This document shows, piece after piece, positions 40,904 through 49,538 of a stretch of 50,057 bases of DNA. Every line of letters begins with the position of its first letter. Within the stretch, counting starts at the first letter, position 1. The stretch lies in contig NZ_AZDG01000019.1 in the NCBI RefSeq assembly GCF_001434665.1, positions 1 through 50,057 on the forward strand, given 5' to 3'. The position numbers and the translations under genes were made by a program. The DNA comes from Companilactobacillus tucceti DSM 20183 (lineage in GTDB: Bacteria > Bacillota > Bacilli > Lactobacillales > Lactobacillaceae). Below the pieces are notes generated by a model, which saw nothing but the letters and a program-made list of their open reading frames with translations, ran no database searches and was not told where the DNA came from.

Positions 40904-42057
40904 TGATAGATAAAATTATGATGGCACTCAAATCAATTGATAAAAATAAGAACCGTAATTTCTTAACAATGTTAGGCATCATTATTGGAATTGCTAGTGT
41001 TATATGTATTTTGGCCATTGGGGATGGATTTACTCATGTCGCTACTAAGGGGATGCAAAATCATAACACTAAAAATAAAGTTACTCTGGAATTTACCGCT
41101 TCGTCTGATGAGGATACTAAAAGTGGATTCACTAGAAATGATTTAGCAGTTTTAGAAGGAATAAAAGGTGTCGATCACGTTAAGTTAACAAGTAGTAATC
41201 CGGAAGCTAGCGTTACAGTTCAACACAAGACTAAAAAAACGTCTGCGACTTTAAACAAATCACCAAAAAAATTGAAACTTTATAAGGGATTTGGGACAAA
41301 AGTAGATGCTGGCGATACAGGAAATATTTTTATATCTAAAGATTTAGCCGATCGAGCTTTTAAAGGTAAGGCGTTAAATAAGAGTCTAGTTATTAATGAC
41401 AATGTTTTTGTTGTCAGAGGAATTTATAAAATCGGTGACTTTGAATATCGTCCAGATATATACGTTTCTAAAACTATATTCAAGCAATTATTTGCAAGTC
41501 AGATATCACAAGATGAGGCCAAAATATCTGTAAATCCATCAGCCAGTAAAAAAGCTGTGGGTAAGAGTGCGGTCAATGAAATGAAGAAGTTCGGTGAAGA
41601 TGCCAAACTTGGTAAATATTCAATTTCTCATCCTGATCAAATTAGTAAGAGTTTTACTAAGACTTTAAATAATATTACTTATTTTGTTGCATTTGTGGCA
41701 GGAATATCATTATTGATCGCTGGTATCGGCGTTATGAACGTTATGTATATTACTGTTTCAGAACGTAGAAAAGAGATTGGTATCAGGCGTGCCTTTGGTG
41801 CAACTGCTGGTGATATAAGAAATCAATTTCTTATTGAAAGTATTGTTCTTTGTTTAATAGGTGGATTGATAGGAATACTTTTGGGTTATGGAGTAGTATC
41901 GATCATCAACAGCTTTTTGCCATTTAAAGCGATGGTAACAACATATGCAATTATTATGTCACTGTCAGTTTCTACAGGAGTTGGATTAGTCTTTGGATTT
42001 ATTCCTGCCAATAAAGCTGCTAAATCTCCACTTGTAGGACTGCTTAAAGAAGAATAG
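40903..42057 (+). CDS. MacB/YknZ-like permease
   Basis: 384 residues. One membrane segment at about 20-40 (NFLTMLGIIIGIASVICILAIGDG), an outward MacB-type core domain at about 45-250, then three segments with the FtsX motif VMNVMYITVSERRKEIGIRRAFGATAGDIRNQF. It mechanically couples ATP hydrolysis to export of peptides or small molecules. The substrate is unknown. Confidence 0.9.
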   Translation: MIDKIMMALKSIDKNKNRNFLTMLGIIIGIASVICILAIGDGFTHVATKGMQNHNTKNKVTLEFTASSDEDTKSGFTRNDLAVLEGIKGVDHVKLTSSNPEASVTVQHKTKKTSATLNKSPKKLKLYKGFGTKVDAGDTGNIFISKDLADRAFKGKALNKSLVINDNVFVVRGIYKIGDFEYRPDIYVSKTIFKQLFASQISQDEAKISVNPSASKKAVGKSAVNEMKKFGEDAKLGKYSISHPDQISKSFTKTLNNITYFVAFVAGISLLIAGIGVMNVMYITVSERRKEIGIRRAFGATAGDIRNQFLIESIVLCLIGGLIGILLGYGVVSIINSFLPFKAMVTTYAIIMSLSVSTGVGLVFGFIPANKAAKSPLVGLLKEE

Positions 42058-42065
42058 GGGACTTT

Positions 42066-42521
42066 ATGAAAAAAATATATGATTTAGATAAAGTAAGTTT
42101 AGTTGGAATTTTCTTAATGTATTTCTTTTTAGAAATCATCATGTTGTTTCTTGGTGATAAAAATATGGTAGGTGCGCCAGCAGCTGCCATGAAATTCAAA
42201 TTTTTTATTTTTGCCATTAAAGCAATATTATCCTTTGCCGTTTTTTATGGTATTTTCTATCTTTTATTGAAAAATACTAAGGCTGATATGAGAGTTGTTT
42301 TTGTAAACATCATTGTTGGACTTGTTGTAACTTCAATTTTGAGTTCGTTAGTGTTTGCCTTTATAAGTAAAGACGCCAATATTTTGTATAGAATAATTAC
42401 AGGAGCAATAGGATTTGGTTTGATGATGTGGTTGAATTGGAAAAACTTAAAAATCGATCAAACAAATAAAATTAAAATTACAGTTTGGAACGTCATCTGG
42501 TTTGTATTAAGTATCGTGTAG
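42066..42521 (+). CDS. Small membrane protein of the exporter unit
   Basis: 151 residues, four or five hydrophobic segments, basic C-terminal part. No family recognised. AGGGGAC lies before the ATG, eight bases after the permease gene, so it belongs to the exporter unit. A hairpin follows its stop. Confidence 0.65.
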   Translation: MKKIYDLDKVSLVGIFLMYFFLEIIMLFLGDKNMVGAPAAAMKFKFFIFAIKAILSFAVFYGIFYLLLKNTKADMRVVFVNIIVGLVVTSILSSLVFAFISKDANILYRIITGAIGFGLMMWLNWKNLKIDQTNKIKITVWNVIWFVLSIV

Positions 42522-42543
42522 ATAATAAAATTTCATACTGACA

Positions 42544-42580
42544 AATAATGGCAGGGCTATCTTAGTCCTGCTATTATTTT
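42544..42580 (+). terminator. Hairpin directly before the lipoprotein gene
   Basis: AATAATGGCAGG (42544-42555) and CCTGCTATTATT (42567-42578) pair over 12 positions with one wobble, then TTGG. It resembles a terminator of the exporter unit and ends only five bases before the next ATG. Confidence 0.65.
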
Positions 42581-42583
42581 GGT

Positions 42584-43246
42584 ATGAAGAGAATATTTTG
42601 GATAGTGTTGCCGATGTTAATGCTGGTCGGTTGTCATCATAATAAACAACAATCTGTAATATCAAAAAATAAACAGCGATGGAATCAAGAGACCAAAAAA
42701 GCTGAGGTCAAAAAAAGCCCCAGCTTTGGAATGATGGATTATAGCAATGAACCATTGACTTGGCATAAATTTAAAAAACAAAATGATTCGATCATCTTAG
42801 GAACTGTTATTGATTATAAGAAGAATAAAAATCAGACAATGTTTCCTACTACTTCGGTACAAGTAAAAGTAGATAAAGTATTGGCTGGTAAAAAATTTAG
42901 TAAATATATAACAACTGTTTTTCCTTCAGGTTTTGGGTATGAGGATAAAATTGAAACAAATATTGAAGGAAATAATGCGGATGGGATATCACATAAGGAA
43001 TATTTATATCAGAAAAAATCTTTCCCACTGCCTAAAATTGGTAGTAAATTTGTTACAGGGATAGTAAAAGATCAAGGAAAGTATCAAGTGAGTGCGCCTT
43101 TATTTAATTTTTGGACTTTTAATAAAGGTCAATTGAAATTGAATAATTTAGATATTAGGAATATTGAAAATGATGAAAAAGTTGATCAATTACGTGATTT
43201 AACTGAGTTTTTGAATTGCAAACTAAACAGTAGCCATAATAAATAA
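42584..43246 (+). CDS. Putative lipoprotein of unknown function
   Basis: 220 residues. The signal MKRIFWIVLPMLMLVGC ends in a lipobox with Cys17. The mature part has IILGTVIDYKKNKNQTMFPTTSVQVKVDKVLAGK, a small beta-rich pattern, without a recognised family. The ATG is fixed by the signal peptide, but no ribosome site is visible because the terminator-like hairpin fills the space upstream. Confidence 0.6.
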   Translation: MKRIFWIVLPMLMLVGCHHNKQQSVISKNKQRWNQETKKAEVKKSPSFGMMDYSNEPLTWHKFKKQNDSIILGTVIDYKKNKNQTMFPTTSVQVKVDKVLAGKKFSKYITTVFPSGFGYEDKIETNIEGNNADGISHKEYLYQKKSFPLPKIGSKFVTGIVKDQGKYQVSAPLFNFWTFNKGQLKLNNLDIRNIENDEKVDQLRDLTEFLNCKLNSSHNK

Positions 43247-43282
43247 ATCATGCTATTCTTTTCGCAAAAAGGGGATAGGGTC

Positions 43283-43486
43283 ATGATGTACAGTTCAACC
43301 ATTGTAGTAGTTCTTCTTTTGGCATTAGTTTGGTATGTATTTTCCAAGAATGATGGTAAATCATTTAAATTTAATAAGAATAGAGCACCTATTATTATTG
43401 GTATTGTTGTAGCTGTGCTATTTATATTTACAGTCATACCAGCACTTCACATGTTCCCGTTCACTCAAGGTTATTGTTTTAGATAA
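43283..43486 (+). CDS. Small two-segment membrane protein
   Basis: About 67 residues with two hydrophobic segments (about 5-21 and 36-56) separated by a basic loop (KNDGKSFKFNKNRAP). AAAAAGGGGATAGGG lies before the ATG at 43283 (or 43286). Longer forms start without a ribosome site. Function unknown. The stretch 43487-43638 shows no gene. Confidence 0.55.
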   Translation: MMYSSTIVVVLLLALVWYVFSKNDGKSFKFNKNRAPIIIGIVVAVLFIFTVIPALHMFPFTQGYCFR

Positions 43487-43638
43487 TTTGAAAATTAGCT
43501 TTGAAAGTGGTTACCTTACTGGCACAAGCGACTACCTTGACGTTTCAGAAAATAAAAATAAAATAGGTGTATTTGCTAAACATTCTAACTTAAGTGACCT
43601 ACAATAGAAGTTGTAAATAAAGAAAGGAAGCTTTAAGA

Positions 43639-43854
43639 ATGGCTGTATCAGTAGATAAAACAAGTTTATTAGATATGAGAATGAATGAAGTTTTTGATTG
43701 GAGTGACTCAACACTACCAGTTAGAGATGCTATCTGGGATCACTTTATGGAAGCATCAAATCATAACACTGATAAGACAGCGGTGGAAGCTAAGAAGTAT
43801 GAAGATATGAGCGAAGCCGACTTGAAACCAGCAGTTGAAAAGCTACTTAAGTAA
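43639..43854 (+). CDS. Small conserved protein of unknown function
   Basis: 71 residues, acidic and soluble: LLDMRMNEVFDWSDSTLPVRDAIWDHFMEAS. AGAAAGGAAG stands before the ATG, and a terminator follows. It looks like a real lactobacillus gene, judged by composition and signals, but I do not recognise a family. It converges on the PEP-carboxykinase-like gene. Confidence 0.65.
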   Translation: MAVSVDKTSLLDMRMNEVFDWSDSTLPVRDAIWDHFMEASNHNTDKTAVEAKKYEDMSEADLKPAVEKLLK

Positions 43855-43872
43855 AATAGGATTTAGGATAAT

Positions 43873-43904
43873 AAAAAAAGCAGATCAGGCGACCTGCTTT
43901 TTTG
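43873..43904. terminator. Bidirectional terminator
   Basis: AAAAAAGCAG.TC, loop AGGC, GA.CTGCTTTTTT. It lies between the convergent small gene and the PEP-carboxykinase-like gene. Confidence 0.85.
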
Positions 43905-43908
43905 TTGT

Positions 43909-45603
43909 CTAATTATTCATTAATTGATTTAATAACTCTTTTGCTGATTCTTGTAAACTATCTTTTGACTTATCATAGCCAAGATGAGTATAGATCTCAC
44001 CAACATAAACGTTGTCTTTGTAAAGTTTGTTGAAAACTTTATCGATAACTGGGCGAGTTTTTTCTTCTTCTTGCACTGGTCCAAATGGATTAGCAAAGAA
44101 TGTAGTACTCATTCCGACTTCATCAGTTGTTCCAAGAGCTTTTCTCTTACCAGCGATGAAAGTTGCTTTAGCTTCATCTTCATTAGGGAATTGATGCAAT
44201 CCTATTTCAGAATCGTAGTTATTAGCATATACCCACATGTCAATATGATGATGTTCCACCACGCGTTTGTATGTATTAGCTGGTAGAATAACACGAGCAT
44301 TTTTTAGCTCAGGGTTTAAGTAGATACCACGGTCCATGTTGTTGAAGGCTACAGAGCTGCTTAAGTCATCTAGACGAACGAAAGCACCAGTTTCAGTACC
44401 TTGTGCGTAAACATTACCTTCATCATCAAATGCAAAACTACCCATATCATCAAAGATAGTTTCAATATTTAGAATTTTATCATCAGCAATTTCTTGTAAG
44501 GCTTCGATTGATTCAGATTTTCCGGCACCAGAGTCACCGAAGAAAACAACTGACTTAGTCTTACCATTTGAGAAGCTGATTCTAACCATTGAACCATGAA
44601 TTGGAAGGCGATTTTCATAAATCATATGAAGATTATGAAGTGTTAAGCACATCTTTTTCATGTAACCAAAGTAAGTAGTTTTGTCATTATAAGGAACTTC
44701 ACCGACCCAAAGGTCATTTTCTTCATCATGATAATAGTGACAAACGTCGCCTTCAGTTTTATCTAAACCAAAGAGTAAGATCTCATCAGGCTTTTTACCC
44801 TCAATGCTTGCTGTGTCAGCAACTTCAAACAAGTTGGCTAGAGCAATACCACTAACAAAATAGTCACGATGGAAGTAAATATAGGCTAAACTTTCTCCGA
44901 TTTTAGCAGGGAAACAGAACCAATCTTTTTGATCACCGTCAAATTTAGCAATTGGATTGTCTTTAACAGCATCGAAGACACCTTCACGTTTATTACTCTT
45001 AGTGTGCATCATCATTGGAGGACGTAACATAAGAGTATCTAGGAATCTGATATTTTGAAGTGCTTCATATCCCTTAGGTGTAGGCCAAGAAATAGATTGT
45101 GTTAGCACACAAGCATTAGTACCAGCATTTACTTGACGATATGCTCGGTTAGAAAATCCTTGTAATTTCTCTTCAATTGCACGATATAGTTGGAGGACGA
45201 TTTCGTTAAATCGGTTATCAATATCCATAAAATCGTTAGTTACGATTTCACTATTATGTTTATTGATCAGAGAAACTCTAAAGTATGAACGATAGAACGA
45301 GTACAAATCTTCAATACTTTTTAGTATCAAACTTCGGTCGTATTTTTCGTATCCAGATTTATTATCTACTAAGATAGCTTTCAAAGTATTTGTGTATGTC
45401 TTGGCATCTAATTTCTCAAAGTCATTAGTTGATGTTTTTTTGCTTTCTTTGAGATAAAGCTCTACTAATTTGGCAAAGCTTTCTGAGTTGATCAGTTGAA
45501 AAATATCGCGAACGTATTCTTCGTTATAGTTGATTACAGCTACTGAACGATCAGGATTAATATAAAATCCTTCGGTTTCAACAGCGCTTGATGGTTTCAA
45601 CAT
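43909..45603 (-). CDS. pckA: PEP carboxykinase (ATP)-like protein
   Basis: About 564 residues. The P-loop FFGDSGAGKSESIEAL (near 350) and the following IFDDMGSFAFDDEGNVYAQGTETGAFVRLDD match the nucleotide- and metal-binding core of the PEP carboxykinase/HPr kinase superfamily. The P-loop differs from the classical GLSGTGKTT form, so the family is divergent. PEP carboxykinase would form PEP from oxaloacetate, or the reverse. ATG at 45603, 11 bases after AAGGGG, is preferred over a TTG 21 bases upstream. A cre-like site lies 114 bases upstream. Confidence 0.65.
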   Translation of the reverse strand: MLKPSSAVETEGFYINPDRSVAVINYNEEYVRDIFQLINSESFAKLVELYLKESKKTSTNDFEKLDAKTYTNTLKAILVDNKSGYEKYDRSLILKSIEDLYSFYRSYFRVSLINKHNSEIVTNDFMDIDNRFNEIVLQLYRAIEEKLQGFSNRAYRQVNAGTNACVLTQSISWPTPKGYEALQNIRFLDTLMLRPPMMMHTKSNKREGVFDAVKDNPIAKFDGDQKDWFCFPAKIGESLAYIYFHRDYFVSGIALANLFEVADTASIEGKKPDEILLFGLDKTEGDVCHYYHDEENDLWVGEVPYNDKTTYFGYMKKMCLTLHNLHMIYENRLPIHGSMVRISFSNGKTKSVVFFGDSGAGKSESIEALQEIADDKILNIETIFDDMGSFAFDDEGNVYAQGTETGAFVRLDDLSSSVAFNNMDRGIYLNPELKNARVILPANTYKRVVEHHHIDMWVYANNYDSEIGLHQFPNEDEAKATFIAGKRKALGTTDEVGMSTTFFANPFGPVQEEEKTRPVIDKVFNKLYKDNVYVGEIYTHLGYDKSKDSLQESAKELLNQLMNN

Positions 45604-45716
45604 ATATAAAATTTCCCCTTTCAATTTAAAGACTTAAACTACATTCTAAAACATTTTACTGAAAACTTATACACTAAGTTAAATGAAAATGAGATTTTTT
45701 TAATAAATAATTTAAA

Positions 45717-45730
45717 TGAAAACGTTTTTT
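45717..45730. promoter_or_regulatory. cre-like site upstream of the PEP-carboxykinase-like gene
   Basis: TGAAAACGTTTTTT fits the CcpA site TGWAARCGYTWWCA except at the penultimate C. It suggests carbon catabolite control of the minus-strand gene. Its distance from the start would also permit activation. The rest of 45604-45942 is AT-rich without a gene. Confidence 0.5.
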
Positions 45731-45879
45731 CTAATAATTGTGGTAAGCGGATAACATTAGCTACCACTGGTGTATCACTTCATTTTAACAAGTGCAGCAT
45801 TATTTCTAATGTTAAGTATAAAAAAACAAAAAAATCTTTTTTGATTAAAATAATTACAATACAATTATAATAATTCCGA

Positions 45880-45900
45880 CAAATTAAACATAGTTAATTG
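45880..45900. promoter_or_regulatory. Inverted repeat upstream of the NrtR-like gene
   Basis: CAAATTAAACATAGTTAATTG has imperfect seven-base arms (CAA.TTAA / TTAATTG). It could be an autoregulatory operator. Weak evidence, as the region is very AT-rich. Confidence 0.3.
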
Positions 45901-45942
45901 CCTAGCACTTATTGTAAAATTAATTAAGGAGGGCAATTTAAT

Positions 45943-46665
45943 ATGGTAGAGATAAGCATTACTAACGTTATTTGGAGCTTTAATAGTAAAACAAAAGAAT
46001 TGTTAGTTCTTTTATTGAAAAGAGCAGAAGATAAAATGTGGGGCCTGCCCACAACTTATTTACGTGAAGATGAAAATGCTGAAGAAGCTTCATTGCGCTT
46101 AGTACGAGAGAAAATTGGGGTTGATCTTCCATTGGTCAATACTGAGCAGTTAGCTACATTTACAGATATTCATCGTAGTAAAAAGAGAGAACTTGCTTTG
46201 ACTTATATGATTTATTTACCAGATATGCCTAAATTGACTCCTGGATATGGCGCAGATGATGCGCAGTGGTTTAGTGTAGCGTCTGGTCATGATAATTACT
46301 TATTGAAGTATAAAAAATTGCAGTTTGAAACTTTAAGAGAAAATGTTGATAGGAATAAATTTTACGCTCATTCTGAGAAATACCGTAAGAACAGTGGATT
46401 GTTTTCTGATCACAGTTTGATTTTACGAACGGCTTTCAGTAGATTGAAGAACCGTCTTGACTATTCGCCAACAATATTACGAATTTTAGGACCAACATTT
46501 ACACTAAAACAAGCTAGAATGGTCTATTCTATACTGTTACGTATTTCAATTTCAGAAATCGATAACTCAAATTTCCGTAAGACGCATCGCCGGCTGTTTC
46601 AAGAGGTAGGAACAGAAAACATAAAAGGGGCCGGCAGGCCAGGGAAAGTTTATCAATTAAAATAG
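45943..46665 (+). CDS. NrtR-like Nudix-related transcriptional regulator
   Basis: 240 residues: a Nudix domain (about 5-135) joined to a winged-helix domain (about 150-240) ending NFRKTHRRLFQEVGTENIKGAGRPGKVYQL, the hallmark of NrtR regulators. The Nudix box is degenerate: where REUXEEXGU is expected it reads RLVREKIGV, so hydrolysis is unlikely and ligand sensing (ADP-ribose in known NrtR) is expected. AAGGAGGG precedes the ATG. The neighbour is a NiaP-like permease. Confidence 0.8.
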   Translation: MVEISITNVIWSFNSKTKELLVLLLKRAEDKMWGLPTTYLREDENAEEASLRLVREKIGVDLPLVNTEQLATFTDIHRSKKRELALTYMIYLPDMPKLTPGYGADDAQWFSVASGHDNYLLKYKKLQFETLRENVDRNKFYAHSEKYRKNSGLFSDHSLILRTAFSRLKNRLDYSPTILRILGPTFTLKQARMVYSILLRISISEIDNSNFRKTHRRLFQEVGTENIKGAGRPGKVYQLK

Positions 46666-46673
46666 TGAACTTG

Positions 46674-46704
46674 ACATGACTTTTATTGTCATGTTATTCT
46701 TTTG
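46674..46704 (+). promoter_or_regulatory. Inverted repeat between the regulator and the NiaP-like gene
   Basis: ACATGAC, seven bases, GTCATGT, then TTATTCTTTT. It may be a weak terminator of the regulator gene or an NrtR operator for the permease. The sequence alone cannot decide. Confidence 0.45.
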
Positions 46705-46770
46705 AAGTTTTAAAAGTAAAATGTACCTAAATTACTTTTTTTATAAAAAATATAAACACGGAGATGTAAT

Positions 46771-47955
46771 ATGCAAAATGTTTTAACTAAAAGTAACAAA
46801 TTATTATTTGTTATTGGTACTGCATGGCTCTTTGATGCCATGGATGTGGCACTATTATCATTTATTATGCCAATTGTTCAAAGTGAGTGGAAACTTGCTC
46901 CAGCACAAATTGGATACCTTAGTGCTGTAACATCCTTAGGTATGATCTTTGGGTCATTAGGATGTGGCTATTTAGCCGACAAGTTTGGTCGTAAGCACGT
47001 TATGATCGGGACTTTGATATTATTTTCAACAGGAAATCTTTTACTAGCTTTTACCCAAGATGTAAATACATTTATGTTAGTTAGATTTCTTACTGGAGTT
47101 GGACTAGGTGGAGAATTGCCAGTTGCTGCTACAATGTTGGCTGATTCATTTACAGGTAAAACTCAAGCTAGAATGTTAGTTTTAGCAGATAGCTTCTGGG
47201 CTATTGGTTGGATTCTTGCATCACTATTATCATTTTTAATAATGCCATTTTTCGGTTGGAGAATTACCGTTATAGCTACATTTTTTGTTTCTTTGTATGC
47301 TTTTGTTATGAGAAGACATTTACCAGATGAATATGAAAAAACAGAGCGAGAGAAAATCAATATTTTTAATTCGCTAAAGGAAATTTGGTCAGGACAATAT
47401 CTACGTGCCACTAGTGTTTTAACAGTTTTATGGTTTGTAGTTATGTTCTCATACTATGGAATGTTTCTATGGTTACCAAGTGTTTTGGTATTAAAAGGAT
47501 TTACAATATTTCACGGATTCGCTTATACATTACTAATGAGTTTGGCACAGTTACCGGGATATTACTTGGCAGCATGGCTAATGGGGAAAATTAGTCGTAA
47601 GAGAATCTTGATTATTTATCTTTTAGGTACAATTATCAGTGCATTTATTTTTGGAACTGCTAATAGTGAAATTGCTATATTTATTGGTGGTGCATTATTA
47701 TCATTCTTTAACTTAGGTGCTTGGGGAACACTGATCGCATTCACACCAAGTCATTATGAAGCACAAATTCGTGGTGTCGGGGTTGGATTTACTCAATCAA
47801 TCGGAAGAATTGGAGCAACTCTTGGTCCTTTCTTGATCGGTGCATTACTAGGTATGGGATTGAGCATTTCAATGGTATTCATGATGTTTGTCGCTGTTTT
47901 AGCAGTTGGTATTTTAGTTCTATTATTTGGAATAAGCGATGTTACTGCTGAATAA
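46771..47955 (+). CDS. MFS permease, NiaP-like (niacin uptake)
   Basis: 394 residues, twelve membrane segments. The motif GYLADKFGRKHVM and FLTGVGLGGELPVAATMLADSF in the N-terminal half, with FDAMDVALLSFIMP at the start, fit the aromatic acid:H+/NiaP group. An NrtR-like regulator next door, which in known cases controls NAD precursor genes, makes nicotinate or nicotinamide the best guess. GGAGAT precedes the ATG. Repeat copy 3 begins right after the stop. Confidence 0.72.
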   Translation: MQNVLTKSNKLLFVIGTAWLFDAMDVALLSFIMPIVQSEWKLAPAQIGYLSAVTSLGMIFGSLGCGYLADKFGRKHVMIGTLILFSTGNLLLAFTQDVNTFMLVRFLTGVGLGGELPVAATMLADSFTGKTQARMLVLADSFWAIGWILASLLSFLIMPFFGWRITVIATFFVSLYAFVMRRHLPDEYEKTEREKINIFNSLKEIWSGQYLRATSVLTVLWFVVMFSYYGMFLWLPSVLVLKGFTIFHGFAYTLLMSLAQLPGYYLAAWLMGKISRKRILIIYLLGTIISAFIFGTANSEIAIFIGGALLSFFNLGAWGTLIAFTPSHYEAQIRGVGVGFTQSIGRIGATLGPFLIGALLGMGLSISMVFMMFVAVLAVGILVLLFGISDVTAE

Positions 47956-48108
47956 AGAGTGTTACAAAAGGCGGTCTGCCACCGGAACATGTTTAGAGTT
48001 ATAAAGATTCAGAAATGCAAAAAGACGGAAACTTATATGGTTTCCGTCTTTTTTGTGCTTTATTTTAAACGAGTTCCAAGAGGCAAACCTCTTTGCACTC
48101 TCTTTAGA
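47956..48108. repeat. Dispersed 3'-UTR repeat, copy 3 (arms only)
   Basis: AGAGTGTTACAAAAGGCGGT...GCCACCGGAACATG starts at the permease stop. The inverted right arm, read from the minus strand as AGAGAGTGCAAAGAGG...TTGGAACTCG, starts at the stop of the phosphatase gene. The centre is replaced by a terminator. Both convergent genes thus carry the AGAGTG box directly after their stop codons. Confidence 0.6.
48019..48054. terminator. Bidirectional terminator inside repeat copy 3
   Basis: AAAAAGACGGAAAC and GTTTCCGTCTTTTTT pair perfectly around TTATATG. Confidence 0.9.
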
Positions 48109-48763
48109 TAATCATTTGGTTATAACTTGTAACTAAATTTTTACCATTATCGCGTTCAAGCATTGTTAAACTTGAGTTTCTTGGACTGTCTGTTACATCA
48201 AATTGTCCATCGCTATAACGGTCAGTGATTGATCTAATTGTTGTTCCGTGTGAAACAAGTAGTATCTTATCTCCATCTTTAGCTACTTTATCAATTGCAT
48301 CAAATCCACGATTGATTCTTGACCAATATTCTTCAGCGTTTTCGGCGTCGTGGAATGGATCTGCTTCTTTCATGAAGTCTTTTGTAGCATTAAGATCGTA
48401 TTTTTCAATAATATCGCTGAAACCTTTGGCACCATGTGGTTGTCCTACCATAAACCAAGCTTCAGGTGAATTCATTCCCTCAAAGTAACCATAAAATTGT
48501 TCTCTGAATTCCATCAACTTTGTTGGCTTTAATTTGTCTTTATTCATATTTTCATCAACGATTAATTTACATGTATCAATTGCACGTCTAGCATCTGATG
48601 AAAAAGCGGCACTGAAATCAACATCTTTTAAAGCAACGGCAGCTTTTTTGGCAATTTCTACTCCATTCGGTGCTAAGGGTGTATCTGACCAGCCTTGCAT
48701 TTTGTTATAACGGTTGAACCAAGTACGACCGTGACGAATTAAATAAATTTGGTATTTTGCCAT
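48104..48763 (-). CDS. Histidine phosphatase (phosphoglycerate mutase-like)
   Basis: 219 residues. The catalytic RHG motif is in YLIRHGRTWFN (residues 7-17) and the second histidine in LLVSHGTTIR (near 177). The branch is the broad-specificity phosphatase type rather than glycolytic Gpm: it lacks the Gpm-typical segment and has a long middle helix region (MEFREQFYGYFEGMNSPEAW). AGGAGG lies before the ATG. Monocistronic. The substrate is unknown. Confidence 0.88.
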   Translation of the reverse strand: MAKYQIYLIRHGRTWFNRYNKMQGWSDTPLAPNGVEIAKKAAVALKDVDFSAAFSSDARRAIDTCKLIVDENMNKDKLKPTKLMEFREQFYGYFEGMNSPEAWFMVGQPHGAKGFSDIIEKYDLNATKDFMKEADPFHDAENAEEYWSRINRGFDAIDKVAKDGDKILLVSHGTTIRSITDRYSDGQFDVTDSPRNSSLTMLERDNGKNLVTSYNQMII

Positions 48764-48909
48764 TTTGTTCCTCCTAAAGGTTTATCATCTTAATGATACT
48801 ACATGTCTATCAATTACCGTCAAATTAAAAAGATTTGTTCTAATGAGCCTAATTTTTGGGAATTATTTGTCTACTTGTGTAAAGTAAAAAGTAGTGGGAG
48901 GTATTTGAT

Positions 48910-49530
48910 ATGAAAGTAGTTGTTATTGGAGCGAATGGTAAGCAAGGTTCGATGATTGTTGAGGAAGCATTTAGACGTGGCTTAGATGTTACATCGATCG
49001 TTCGAAGTGAGAAAAAATCCCCAACTGAAAAATTTTTGATCAGGGATGTTTATGATTTGACGCATGATGATGTTAAGGATTTTGATGTTTTAGTAGATGC
49101 CTTAGGATTCTTTGGTGATAAGGTAAAAGAATTTGTCCCTTCTACGAAACATTTGATTGATATACTGGAGAATACTAATACCAGATTGATGGTTGTAGGT
49201 GGTGCAGGGTCATTGTATGTGAATAAAGAACATACAAAGAGAAGATTTGAGCAAGATGATTTTCCTGATTTTGTAAAGCCACTTAGTGAGGAAATGGGAA
49301 AGGCATTGGATATCTTACGTAAAAGTGATATCGATTGGACTTATATTAGTCCAGCTGATGATTTTGATTTTGAATCGGCCAAAACGGGTAGTTATGTTCT
49401 AGCTGGAGAAGAAATGACATTTGATGAAAATGGCAAGAGTAAAATAAGTTACGCTGATTACGCTATAGCTATGGTTGATGAGATTGTGAATGCTAAGCAT
49501 AAAAGAGAGCGTATCAGTGTTAGATGGTAG
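48910..49530 (+). CDS. NAD(P)-binding Rossmann protein (NmrA/YwnB-like)
   Basis: 206 residues of the atypical short-chain dehydrogenase type. The dinucleotide motif IGANGKQGSMIVEEA (residues 6-20) is followed by LVDALGFFG and the late DWTYISPADDFD, as in YwnB/YhfK-like proteins. The SDR catalytic Tyr-x-x-x-Lys is not evident. GGGAGG precedes the ATG. The flavodoxin gene follows after eight bases, so the pair may serve redox stress. Confidence 0.8.
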   Translation: MKVVVIGANGKQGSMIVEEAFRRGLDVTSIVRSEKKSPTEKFLIRDVYDLTHDDVKDFDVLVDALGFFGDKVKEFVPSTKHLIDILENTNTRLMVVGGAGSLYVNKEHTKRRFEQDDFPDFVKPLSEEMGKALDILRKSDIDWTYISPADDFDFESAKTGSYVLAGEEMTFDENGKSKISYADYAIAMVDEIVNAKHKRERISVRW

Positions 49531-49538
49531 GTGTTTAA

